Positions 42,032 through 49,747 of a stretch of 64,000 bases of DNA are shown piece after piece. Every line of letters starts with the position of its first letter. The first letter of the stretch is position 1. Source of the DNA: Plastoroseomonas hellenica (GTDB lineage Bacteria > Pseudomonadota > Alphaproteobacteria > Acetobacterales > Acetobacteraceae); assembly GCF_018129085.1 (NCBI RefSeq), contig NZ_JAAGBB010000015.1, positions 62,001-126,000 on the forward strand, written 5' to 3'. The position numbers and the translations under genes were made by a program. The notes beneath the pieces are model-generated. The model saw only the letters and a list, made by a program, of their open reading frames with translations. It was not told the origin of the DNA and made no database searches.

Positions 42032-43180
42032 TCAACGCGCCCCGGCCGGCTGGGCGGCATACCAGAGCGCCACCGCCCGGACCTCGTCCGGGCGCAGGGG
42101 CCAGAGCGACGGCCGCGCCGGCAGCCTCTCCCGATGCACGCCGAGCGCCCGGGCCATGATGCCGGCACGCGGCCCTTCCGCCTCCGGCCCGCGCACGCCG
42201 GTCATGAACAGGGTGAGCTGGGTCGCGATATAGCCGGCCTGCTGCCCGGAGAGGCGCGGATACAGGAGGTTCGGCGCGCCCGGTCCCGGGCCATGGCAGG
42301 TCGCGCAGGCGGCGACGCCCCGATCGGGCAGCCCGTCGCGGGCGATCCGGCCGCCGAGGGCCAGGTCCTCCTCCGCCACCTCCGGCGGGTTCGGGACGGT
42401 CGGCTGCTGACCGGCGTAATGCGCGGCCAGCAGCCGGATCTGCATGGGATCAAGCGCCGCCGCCACCGGCTGCATGACCCCACTCGGCCGGGTGCTGCGG
42501 GCATAGGCTTCCAGCGCCGCGGCCAGGTACTCGGCGGACTGGCCTTGCAGCCGCGGGAAGGCGCCGTCCCCGCCGCCGTCCCGGCCATGGCAGCGCGCGC
42601 AGGCCGCCAGGCCATTCCCCGTCGGGCCGGTCAGCAGCAGGAGGCGAAGCTCCTCATCCGCACGGGCAACCGCCGCCTCGGTCTCGCCGAGGGCGAGGCG
42701 GCGATACGCCGCCGCGTCCATGCCCGGCAGCCGCAGCAGGAAGGCGACGACATCCCAGACCTCATCCGCGCGCTGCGGCGCCGGCCAGGCCGGCATGCCC
42801 GTGTATTTGATGCCGTGCCGGACGATCCAGAAGAGCTGGGCGGGCGTCCATTCCCCGATCTGGGGCCCGAGATCGGGCGGCTCGGGCAGCATGCCGCGGC
42901 TGACCGGGCTGCGCGCCTCCCCGGGCGCTCCGTGGCAGGGCGCGCAGCCGCCATGGTAGTGCCCTGCTCCCCGGCGGATCATCATGGGATCGTCGAGCGG
43001 GGGTGCCGCGATGCCGCGCGCCTGCGTCGCGACCGACTGGCGCAAGGCGAAGTCGAGGAAGGTGCTGAAGAAGGGATAGTGCCCGCTGGTCGCCGCGACG
43101 CTGTAGACACCCGACCAGGCGAACAGCGCTGCCGCTGCCAGCGCCGTGCCGACGAGGCCGAGGATCAGCCGCCAATGCAT
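42032..43180 (-). CDS. Triheme c-type cytochrome of the oxidase operon
   Basis: 382 aa. One N-terminal membrane anchor (RLILGLVGTALAAAALFAW), then three CxxCH heme sites: CAPCH near residue 80, CARCH near 195 and CATCH near 295. Each lies in a class I cytochrome c domain with a later Met (e.g. TGMPAW). The ATG has no good ribosome-binding site and the frame stays open upstream with no alternative start codon, so a slightly longer N-terminus is possible. It is transcribed toward ctaG with a 57-bp gap and probably donates electrons to the caa3-type oxidase. Confidence 0.92.
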   Translation of the reverse strand: MHWRLILGLVGTALAAAALFAWSGVYSVAATSGHYPFFSTFLDFALRQSVATQARGIAAPPLDDPMMIRRGAGHYHGGCAPCHGAPGEARSPVSRGMLPEPPDLGPQIGEWTPAQLFWIVRHGIKYTGMPAWPAPQRADEVWDVVAFLLRLPGMDAAAYRRLALGETEAAVARADEELRLLLLTGPTGNGLAACARCHGRDGGGDGAFPRLQGQSAEYLAAALEAYARSTRPSGVMQPVAAALDPMQIRLLAAHYAGQQPTVPNPPEVAEEDLALGGRIARDGLPDRGVAACATCHGPGPGAPNLLYPRLSGQQAGYIATQLTLFMTGVRGPEAEGPRAGIMARALGVHRERLPARPSLWPLRPDEVRAVALWYAAQPAGAR

Positions 43181-43281
43181 CCGGAGATGCAGGACGAGAT
43201 CGCCGGCATTCTCCCGGAAGGCCGCCAGCGTCCGGCGCAGCCAATCGCGCCCGCGAAGGCGCCAGCCGCGCCGTTCCGCCG

Positions 43282-43692
43282 TCAGTGGTGCAGCGCTCGC
43301 TCGAGCTGAGCCTTCGACATGGTCGAGCGGCCCTGCAGGTTCCGGCGCTTCGCTTCCGCGTAGAGCTGCTGCTTCGTCCTGCCGGCCGCGCCGCGTGCCG
43401 CGCCCTTGCGCGCGGTGGCGCGCCGCATGGTGCGGTCCTGTGCGCGCTTGCCTTCCTTCTCCGCCTCCGCGGTCTGGCCCCTGCGCTCCTTCGCCTTGGT
43501 CCTGCGCAGGGCCTCCTTGTTCTTCGCGCGGCTCTCCTGCCGGGTGGCGCCGGCTTCGTGCAGCGCGACCGCGATCGCCTGCTTGCGGCTCTTCACCTTG
43601 GGCCCGGATCCGCGGATCCGGAGTTCGCCATGCTTGAACTCATGCATGACGCGCCCGACGGTTTCCTTCTGCGGCCTCGATTGCTGTGCCAT
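43282..43692 (-). CDS. DUF6496 family protein with C-terminal SAP/Rho_N-like motif
   Basis: 136 aa, ATG at 43692 with GGAG 7 nt upstream. The N-terminal part (VGRVMHEFKHGELRIRGSGP then KVKSRKQAIAVALHEAG) is the recognisable DUF6496 pattern, followed by a long Lys/Arg/Glu-rich helix. The C-terminus (TKQQLYAEAKRRNLQGRSTM, MSKAQLERAL) resembles the Rho_N/SAP helix-turn used for nucleic-acid binding. A nucleoid- or RNA-associated role is plausible; function is not established. It precedes the triheme cytochrome on the same strand, 101 bp away. Confidence 0.85.
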   Translation of the reverse strand: MAQQSRPQKETVGRVMHEFKHGELRIRGSGPKVKSRKQAIAVALHEAGATRQESRAKNKEALRRTKAKERRGQTAEAEKEGKRAQDRTMRRATARKGAARGAAGRTKQQLYAEAKRRNLQGRSTMSKAQLERALHH

Positions 43693-43847
43693 GGAGGGGC
43701 TCCGTTTCTCCTTCACTGTCAACGCTTTGGCGCCGGCCTGGTTTCGGCCCTGGATCGCCGCAACGGCCGCGCTGTTCACTTGGGTGGAGGCATCGGAACC
43801 TGCCCCACCCCCGCCCGTTATCCCGGGATCCAGCACGGGAGGGAGCG

Positions 43848-44087
43848 ATGACCCGTTCGAAGCACGCCGACAGCCTGCTCAGCCGCGCCGCCAGAAAGAA
43901 CCTGGCGCAGGGCGAAGCCGGGGAGCTCGGGCGCGACCCCGGCATCAACACCTCCAAGGGTGTCTTCGGCCGCGGCACCGATCCGCGGGTCCTGCAGGCC
44001 GACAGCACGGATGAGGGTGACATCCTGAGCGACACCACGCGTGAGGGCGCGGTCGATCCCGGGCAGCGCGGCCGCACCAACAAATAG
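43848..44087 (+). CDS. Small hydrophilic hypothetical protein
   Basis: 79 aa; ATG preceded by GGGAGGGAGCG, a strong ribosome-binding site. The sequence is polar, with conserved-looking pieces LLSRAARKNLAQGEAGELGR and NTSKGVFGRGTDPR and a Gly/Asp/Thr-rich tail. I recognise no domain. It is probably disordered. It may be cotranscribed with the next small frame, which starts 11 bp beyond its stop, and with the DUF2171 gene. Confidence 0.65.
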   Translation: MTRSKHADSLLSRAARKNLAQGEAGELGRDPGINTSKGVFGRGTDPRVLQADSTDEGDILSDTTREGAVDPGQRGRTNK

Positions 44088-44097
44088 GGGCGCGATC

Positions 44098-44294
44098 ATG
44101 GAGCAGCCGAACCAGTCACCATCCAGATCGGTGGCACCGTCCATACCGGCAGCTACCGCGTGGATGGAAACCGCGTGACGGTGACCGCCGACGCCTATGG
44201 CAGCACGGAAGCAGCCCGCATCGACGAAGCGGATCCGCATGATCTCGCGCAGGTCCTGCTGCGCGAGATGGTCCGCCGCAAGGAAGACCTCTGA
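44098..44294 (+). pseudogene. Small protein gene with apparent frame disruption
   Basis: The frame ending at the TGA 44292-44294 encodes a convincing small protein: VTIQIGGTVHTGSYRVDGN, RVTVTADAYGST, then DLAQVLLREMVRRKEDL, a pattern I know from short alphaproteobacterial hypothetical proteins. That frame has no start codon at its beginning. The only ATG in place, at 44098, reads in another frame and stops at 44176-44178. A one-base change near 44116 would join them. Either the gene is frameshifted, or translation begins at the internal GTG 44160, giving 44 residues. A sequencing error is also possible. Confidence 0.5.
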
Positions 44295-44312
44295 ACCGGA
44301 GGAGAACAGCAG

Positions 44313-44750
44313 ATGACCAATGCAGCGCGCATGGAGAGAGGCGAGATTCAGGAGCACATGCCGGTGGTCGGCAGCGATGGGCGCCCCTTCGGCACCGTCG
44401 ACCGGATCGCGGGCGCCTACATCAAGCTCAGCAAATCCGACCCGCTGGCCGAGGGCGAGCATCGCTACCTGCCGCGTAGCACCGTGGCCGGACTGGATGG
44501 CGGTCTGGTGAGGCTGTCGATGCCGGCGAGGCAGGCGTGGCAGGCGACGCTCACCGAGGCGGAGATGGAGCAGCGGCTGACCCTGGATGCCGCCGAGAGA
44601 GCCGATCTGGGCGTGGAGCCGGATACCCGGCCGCATGGCAGCCGCGCCCATGCCCATGGTGGCCCCAAGGGTCAGCGGCAGCACGGGACCAGCGGGCAGG
44701 CGCCCGGGCCGGGCGGGCGGCTTTCCTTCGGCGCGAAGAACATCGGCTGA
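44313..44750 (+). CDS. DUF2171 domain protein
   Basis: 145 aa; ATG preceded by GGAGGAG. The N-terminal part has the DUF2171 pattern: IQEHMPVVGSDGRPFGTVDR, then IKLSKSDP, and a RYLPRSTVAGLDGG strand, a PRC-barrel-like beta fold. The C-terminal 50 residues are Gly/His/Pro-rich and probably disordered. The family is small, cytosolic and of unknown function, often beside stress genes. It follows the two small genes upstream and may share their transcript. Confidence 0.85.
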   Translation: MTNAARMERGEIQEHMPVVGSDGRPFGTVDRIAGAYIKLSKSDPLAEGEHRYLPRSTVAGLDGGLVRLSMPARQAWQATLTEAEMEQRLTLDAAERADLGVEPDTRPHGSRAHAHGGPKGQRQHGTSGQAPGPGGRLSFGAKNIG

Positions 44751-44940
44751 GGCTTTGTCAGCGGGCGGCGGGCGTGACGCCCGGAGATGGCCGCCGCACC
44801 TCCCTCAGGCTGCCGATCTTCAGGCTGCCGATGCCGGACCAGCGGCCTGCAACGCTGCTGCTTCCGCTGCGTTCGCTGCGGCAGTGAGGGAGAGTCGAAG
44901 TGCGGGATGAACATTCCGACGGCCTGCCGGGCCCGTGGCC

Positions 44941-45906
44941 ATGAGCGGGCGCATGCGGGCCGCGGTAGTCGTCGGCCCGAACCAGTTCCGGGTGGATCAC
45001 GTCCCGATTCCCGAACCCGGGACAGGGCAGGTGCGCCTGCGGCTGGAAGGCTGCGGCGTCTGTGCCTCGAACCTGACGCCTTGGGCCGGCCCGGAATGGA
45101 TGCGGTTCCCGACCGCGCCCGGCGAGCTCGGGCATGAGGCCTGGGGCGTGGTCGACGCCCTGGGCGAGGGCGTCCAGGGGATCGCGGTCGGCGATCGCGT
45201 GGCGGCCCTCACCTACAGGGGCTATGCGGAGTACGACCTGGCGGACGCCAACGCGGTATTGCGGCTGCCGGATGCACTGGCCGGCCAGCCTTTCCCGGGC
45301 GAGCCGCTCGGATGCGCCATGAACATCCTCGATCGCTGCGGCATCGCGGCGGGGCACACGGTTGCGATCATCGGCATCGGATTCCTCGGCGCGATCCTGA
45401 CCCGGCTCGCCACGGATGCCGGGGCGCGCGTGATCGCCATCTCGCGCCGGGAATTCGCATGCGACCTGGCCCGCAGCATGGGCGCCGCGGCGACGATCCG
45501 GATGGATGACCACAGCCGCGTCATCGAACAGGTGAAGGCGCAGACCGACGGCGCCCTGTGTAGCCACGTCATCGAAGCGGTGGGCAAGCAATGGCCGCTC
45601 GATCTCGCGGCGGAGCTGACGCGCGAGCGCGGCAGGCTGATCGTCGCCGGCTACCATCAGGACGGCCCGCGGCAGGTGAACATGTGGCTCTGGAACTGGC
45701 GCGGGCTCGATGTCATCAACGCCCATGAGCGTGACCCGGCGTGCTACATGCAGGGCATGCGGCAGGCGGTCGCGGCAGTCGGCTCCGGCCGCCTCGACCC
45801 GACGCCGCTCTATACGCATCGCTTTCCGCTGGAGCGGCTGGACGAGGCGCTCGATGCGACGCGCGATCGGCCGGACGGCTTCCTGAAGGCCCTGGTGACC
45901 TTCTGA
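44941..45906 (+). CDS. Zinc-type alcohol/sugar dehydrogenase (MDR)
   Basis: 321 aa from the ATG at 44941; a GTG at 44935 and an ATG at 44953 are alternatives and no strong ribosome-binding site separates them. Catalytic zinc ligands appear as GCGVCASNL (Cys) and GHEAWG (His-Glu). The structural-zinc cysteine lobe is missing, so only one zinc is expected. The Rossmann motif is IIGIGFLGAI. It overlaps the next Gfo/Idh gene by one base (TGATG), so the two probably act on the same sugar or cyclitol. The nearby inositol-phosphate synthase makes a cyclitol substrate possible, but this is inference. Confidence 0.85.
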   Translation: MSGRMRAAVVVGPNQFRVDHVPIPEPGTGQVRLRLEGCGVCASNLTPWAGPEWMRFPTAPGELGHEAWGVVDALGEGVQGIAVGDRVAALTYRGYAEYDLADANAVLRLPDALAGQPFPGEPLGCAMNILDRCGIAAGHTVAIIGIGFLGAILTRLATDAGARVIAISRREFACDLARSMGAAATIRMDDHSRVIEQVKAQTDGALCSHVIEAVGKQWPLDLAAELTRERGRLIVAGYHQDGPRQVNMWLWNWRGLDVINAHERDPACYMQGMRQAVAAVGSGRLDPTPLYTHRFPLERLDEALDATRDRPDGFLKALVTF

Positions 45907-46904
45907 TGGCCGCTGCCGCGATGCGCCCGCGCCTCGGCTTCCTCGGTGTCGGCTGGATCGGCCGGCACCGTATGCAGGCGATCCTGGAGACGGGCGCCGC
46001 CGACGCCGCGGCAATCCTCGATCCCTCCTCCGAAGCCGTTGAAGCGGCGTTGCGCCTCGCGCCCCGGGCGCGGCGGGTCGCAGATTTCAACGCACTGCTC
46101 GACCTGGATCTGGATGGCGTGGTGATCGCCTCGCCCAGTGCCGCGCATGCCGAGCAGTCCATCGCGGCGCTGCGGCGCGGCGCGGCGGTGTTCTGCCAGA
46201 AACCGCTCGGCCGCGACGCGGCCGAGGTCGGGGCGGTGCTGGATGCGGCGCGGCGCGCGGACCGGTTGCTCGGCGTCGACCTGTCCTACCGCTTCACCGC
46301 CGCCATGCGCTCCATCCGCGGCCTGGTCGAGGCGGGCGAGCTCGGCCGCATCTATGCGGTGGACCTCCTGTTCCACAATGCCTATGGGCCCGACAAGCCA
46401 TGGTTCTACGATCCCGCTTTGTCGGGTGGCGGTTGCGTGATGGATCTCGGCGTGCATCTGGTGGATCTGGCGCTCTGGACCCTCGGCTTTCCGAAGGTCG
46501 TCGATGTGTCCGCGAGCCTGCTGGCCGGAGGCGCGCCGCTGGGGCCGCGGCCGGATCGGGTAGAGGACTATGCCAGCGCGATGATGACGCTGGCGGGCGG
46601 CGCGACGCTGCGCATGGCTTGTTCGTGGAAGCTGCAGGCGGGATGCGACGCGGTCATCTCCGCAGCCTTCCACGGTACCGAGGGCGGCGCCGCGTTGCGC
46701 AACATCGGTGGGTCCTTCTACGACTTCGTCGCAGAGCGCTATCGCGGCACCGCCAGCGAAACCCTGGTGACGCCGCCGGATGCCTGGGGGGGCAGGGCGG
46801 CGGCGGACTGGGCAACCCGCCTCGCCACCGGCGCCGGCTTCGATGCCGCCGCCGCGGAGCATCTGGCAGTGGCCCAGGTGCTGGACCGCATCTACGGGCG
46901 CTGA
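45906..46904 (+). CDS. Gfo/Idh/MocA family oxidoreductase
   Basis: 332 aa; ATG shares one base with the upstream stop. N-terminal Rossmann motif LGFLGVGWIGRHR, the family's QKPLGRD (EKP-like, with catalytic Lys; about residue 98), then the C-terminal alpha/beta domain with GGGCVMDLGVHLVD. Members oxidise or reduce sugars and inositols with NAD(P). Neighbouring MDR dehydrogenase and cyclitol/UDP-sugar genes suggest a sugar or inositol substrate. Longer upstream in-frame starts would run into the previous gene. Confidence 0.92.
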   Translation: MAAAAMRPRLGFLGVGWIGRHRMQAILETGAADAAAILDPSSEAVEAALRLAPRARRVADFNALLDLDLDGVVIASPSAAHAEQSIAALRRGAAVFCQKPLGRDAAEVGAVLDAARRADRLLGVDLSYRFTAAMRSIRGLVEAGELGRIYAVDLLFHNAYGPDKPWFYDPALSGGGCVMDLGVHLVDLALWTLGFPKVVDVSASLLAGGAPLGPRPDRVEDYASAMMTLAGGATLRMACSWKLQAGCDAVISAAFHGTEGGAALRNIGGSFYDFVAERYRGTASETLVTPPDAWGGRAAADWATRLATGAGFDAAAAEHLAVAQVLDRIYGR

Positions 46905-46948
46905 GCCGCGCCTCAGGCGATCGATGCTAATCTTGTGGGGGAGTTGAA

Positions 46949-47512
46949 TTGGCCGAAATCCTGTCCACCGAAGTGGCTTACAGCCGCTGGTCGACGATGA
47001 TACTCGCGACGATCCGCCTACCCGACGGGCAAGTGACGAAGCGCGACATCGAGGACCACGGCGAGGCGGCGATGGTGCTCCCCTATGATCCGGAGCGCCG
47101 CGTTGCGCTGGTGATCCGCCAATTCCGCACGCCCGTCCATTTTGTCACGGGTGAGGGCATGGTGCTGGAAGCCACTGCCGGGCGCCTGGACGGGGAGGAA
47201 CCGGAGGCCTGCGCACGGCGCGAGGCCATGGAAGAGGCGGGCGTGCGGCTCGCAATCCTGGAGCCGGTGGCATGCACCTGGTCGATGCCGGCACTTTCGA
47301 CGGAGCGCATTTCCCTGTTCCTTGCTCCATACGCGGCCGCGGACCGCATGGCAGAAGGTGGCGGCCTCGCCGAGGAGCATGAGGAGATCTCCGTGGCCGA
47401 GATGCCGTTGCAGCAGCTTGCCGCAATGGCCGATGCGGGCACACCGATGGACCTTAAGCTTTTCGCGCTGATACAGACGCTGCGAATACGGCGGCCACAG
47501 CTTTTTGCCTGA
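46949..47512 (+). CDS. NudK-like Nudix hydrolase (GDP-mannose/ADP-sugar pyrophosphatase type)
   Basis: 187 aa; the start is TTG at 46949 with GGGGGAG about 5 nt upstream. The Nudix box is AGRLDGEEPEACARREAMEE with the REAMEEAGV core, one residue shorter in the first loop, as in NudK and ADP-ribose pyrophosphatases. VALVIRQFRTPV upstream and a LSTERISLFLAPY strand downstream also fit NudK. It would split a nucleoside diphosphate sugar into sugar phosphate and nucleotide. It lies among nucleotide-sugar genes, where it could recycle or control such pools. Confidence 0.88.
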   Translation: MAEILSTEVAYSRWSTMILATIRLPDGQVTKRDIEDHGEAAMVLPYDPERRVALVIRQFRTPVHFVTGEGMVLEATAGRLDGEEPEACARREAMEEAGVRLAILEPVACTWSMPALSTERISLFLAPYAAADRMAEGGGLAEEHEEISVAEMPLQQLAAMADAGTPMDLKLFALIQTLRIRRPQLFA

Positions 47513-47520
47513 AGCATGAT

Positions 47521-47535
47521 CGCGCAATTTGCGCG
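47521..47535. terminator. Candidate bidirectional hairpin between convergent genes
   Basis: CGCGCAA-T-TTGCGCG is a near-perfect palindrome with 7-bp arms, 9 bp beyond the Nudix gene's stop and in the only gap between two convergent genes. There is no T-tract, and the loop is one base, so a real hairpin would lose some arm pairs. It could also be a protein-binding site. Confidence 0.3.
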
Positions 47536-47576
47536 TTCGGTTGGCCCACCTCGGCGGCTGAAGGCCCAGCCACGCC

Positions 47577-48605
47577 TCAGGCCAGGCGCAGGCTCGCACT
47601 ATCCGGCGCCGGCGCCGCTGGCATCGGAAGTGTGAGGTCCTTCTCCGCGGCGAACCAGCGGATCGTCGCGGGCAGGCCGGTTTCGAGGGCGATGCGCGGC
47701 GACCAATTCAGCAATTGCTGGGCGCGGGTGATATCCGGCCGCCGGCGACGAGGATCGTCCTGCGGCAGCGTCTGGTTGGTCACGCGCGACGAAGAACCGG
47801 TCAGCGCCAACACGCGCGCCACCAGGTCGAGGACCCGGATCTCGGACGGATTGCCGAGATTGACGGCGCCCGGCGGCTCCTTCTCCAACGCCATCAGCCG
47901 CACCAAGCCATCCACCAGATCATCGACGTAGCAGAAGGAACGCGTCTGGCTGCCATCGCCGTAGATGGTGATGTCGTCGCCGGCGAGCGCCTGGCTGATG
48001 ACGTTGGACACCACGCGCCCGTCATCGGCGCGCATGCGCGGACCATAGGTGTTGAAGATGCGCGCGACCCGGACCTGGGCCCGGCCGGCACGGCCGAAAT
48101 CGAAGGCGAGCGTCTCCGCAGCACGCTTGCCTTCGTCGTAGCAGGCGCGGGGGCCCGTCGGGTTGACATTGCCCCAATAGTCCTCCTGCTGCGGATGGAC
48201 ATCGGGGTCGCCATAGATCTCGCTGGTCGACGCCAGCAGGAAACGCGCGCCGGCATCCTCGGCAAGGCGCAGCAGGTTCCGCGTGCCGAGGACGTTGGTG
48301 AGCATCGTGTGCTCCGGATCGGCCTGGTAATGGGGCGGCGATGCCGCGCAGGCCAGGTTGAAGATGGCGCCACCGCGCAGCCGGGACGGTGTGAGATGCG
48401 CAGTGAGCGGCTCACTGATATCCGCCTTGATGAAGTCAAAGCGAGGTTCGCGCTCGAGGTGGCGAAGATTCTGAAGCCGGCCGGTCAGGAGATTGTCGAT
48501 ACAAAGAACCTCGGCGCCCTCGGAGAGCAGCAGGTCACAGAGATGCGACCCGAGGAAGCCGGCACCACCGGGCACAACATAGCGCTTGACCTTGCCGTTC
48601 TTCAC
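47577..48605 (-). CDS. uxs: UDP-glucuronate decarboxylase (UDP-xylose synthase) family
   Basis: 342 aa extended SDR. The Rossmann motif reads VPGGAGFLGSHL, with Pro where Thr is usual. ASPPHYQADP, the catalytic region ASTSEIYGDP, YWGNVNPTGPRACYDEGKR (Tyr and Lys of the YxxxK) and GDGSQTRSFCYVDDLVDGL match UXS enzymes, which convert UDP-glucuronate to UDP-xylose via a 4-keto intermediate. It is the last gene of a coupled minus-strand operon (ATGA overlap with a glycosyltransferase), so it probably supplies xylose for that transferase. No UDP-glucose dehydrogenase is in the window. Confidence 0.92.
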   Translation of the reverse strand: MKNGKVKRYVVPGGAGFLGSHLCDLLLSEGAEVLCIDNLLTGRLQNLRHLEREPRFDFIKADISEPLTAHLTPSRLRGGAIFNLACAASPPHYQADPEHTMLTNVLGTRNLLRLAEDAGARFLLASTSEIYGDPDVHPQQEDYWGNVNPTGPRACYDEGKRAAETLAFDFGRAGRAQVRVARIFNTYGPRMRADDGRVVSNVISQALAGDDITIYGDGSQTRSFCYVDDLVDGLVRLMALEKEPPGAVNLGNPSEIRVLDLVARVLALTGSSSRVTNQTLPQDDPRRRRPDITRAQQLLNWSPRIALETGLPATIRWFAAEKDLTLPMPAAPAPDSASLRLA

Positions 48606-49747
48606 GTTGGCACCTGCATGCTGAGGGTCTGTCCGGCATCGCGCGGCGCGCCCGCGAAGGCGCCGGCGCGGCCTGCGATGGCCTGGCGGAGATGGCTCTC
48701 CAGCTCGGCTGCCCGCCGCGCGGCGGTGTGATCGCGCAGGACATGCGCTCGCGCCGCCTGTCCGATGGCACGCCGTCGCGCCTCGGGAAGCTGTCGCAGG
48801 ATGTCGAGGACATCGTCCGGGTTCTGCGCCAGCAGGATCTCGCTGCCCGGCGTCAGGATGGTGTCAACGCCGTCCCAGATGTCGGAGATGATCGCGGTAC
48901 CGCAGGCACCGGCTTCGAAGAGACGCACGCTCGGGCTGTAGCCATGTTGCACCATGGCGGCGCGCGTGACGTTCAGGGTGAAGCGGCTCCGCGTATAGAA
49001 GACGGCGTGCTCCGCCGGCGGGAGGTGGTCGATGCGCTGCACATTCGCAGGCCACCGGATTTCGCCGGGGTACTGCGGACCAGCGACGACGAACCGCAGA
49101 TCGGGCGCCCGCCGCGCCGGCTCCAGCAACAGCCGCTCCAGCGCCGGCTGCCGATCCGGACTATAGGTGCCGAGGTAGCTGAGGTCCCAGCGCGGCGCCC
49201 GCTCGATCGGGCGATAGGCCTCCGCATCCGCCGAGCAATAAAGTTGGCGCGCCGCCCTGGCATGGTAGCGGCGCTCCAGCAGATCGAGCGTCGGGCCGCC
49301 GGTGAAGGAGAGATAGAGGTCGTAGCCCGGGATCTGCCGCGCCGCGATGTAGGCCACCTCCCCGCGCTCGAGCCCGGAGAGGGTGACCGGCGTGTCGATG
49401 TCGTAGAAGGCCGTGACTCCCCTGGCCATCTTCAGCACCAGATCGCCGACCGCGACGCCGTCCGGCACATAGGAGCCGAGGATGACCGCATCCGCATCCG
49501 CGATCGCGCCGCCCCACACCTGCAGGCCCATGAGGTCGTCGTAGAAGGCGAGCGTGCAGAACCCGGGAGCCTCCAGGTCGCGATGACGCGCGTACCAGGG
49601 GGTATCGCGTTCCAGGAACAACACCTCGTGCCCCCGCGCAGCGAAGGCGCGGAGCAGGGCGCGGTAGGTGGTCGCGTGGCCATTCCCCCAGGAGGAGGAC
49701 AGGCTGAGGCCGAGCACGACGATACGGAGCGGCGGAGCGGCGCTCAT
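48602..49747 (-). CDS. CgeB-like glycosyltransferase (paralogue A)
   Basis: 381 aa; ATG at 49747 overlaps the upstream stop, and its own stop overlaps uxs. A GT-B fold is inferred: N-terminal IVVLGLSLSSSWGNGHATTY, ERDTPWYARHRDL, FYDIDTPVTLSGLE, and C-terminal LSYLGTYSPDRQPALE, LNVTRAAMVQHGYSPSVRLF, EAGACGTAIISDIW. This is the Glyco_trans_1_2/CgeB group, cytosolic, donor unknown. It is strongly alike to the gene at 59473 in the same cluster. With uxs next to it, UDP-xylose is a reasonable donor guess. Confidence 0.88.
   Translation of the reverse strand: MSAAPPLRIVVLGLSLSSSWGNGHATTYRALLRAFAARGHEVLFLERDTPWYARHRDLEAPGFCTLAFYDDLMGLQVWGGAIADADAVILGSYVPDGVAVGDLVLKMARGVTAFYDIDTPVTLSGLERGEVAYIAARQIPGYDLYLSFTGGPTLDLLERRYHARAARQLYCSADAEAYRPIERAPRWDLSYLGTYSPDRQPALERLLLEPARRAPDLRFVVAGPQYPGEIRWPANVQRIDHLPPAEHAVFYTRSRFTLNVTRAAMVQHGYSPSVRLFEAGACGTAIISDIWDGVDTILTPGSEILLAQNPDDVLDILRQLPEARRRAIGQAARAHVLRDHTAARRAAELESHLRQAIAGRAGAFAGAPRDAGQTLSMQVPT

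Noticed and set aside
44805-44832. Two 13-bp direct repeats (TCAGGCTGCCGAT) upstream of the zinc dehydrogenase gene
   Set aside because: Present, but short and in GC-rich DNA where such repeats are expected; no symmetry or promoter link.
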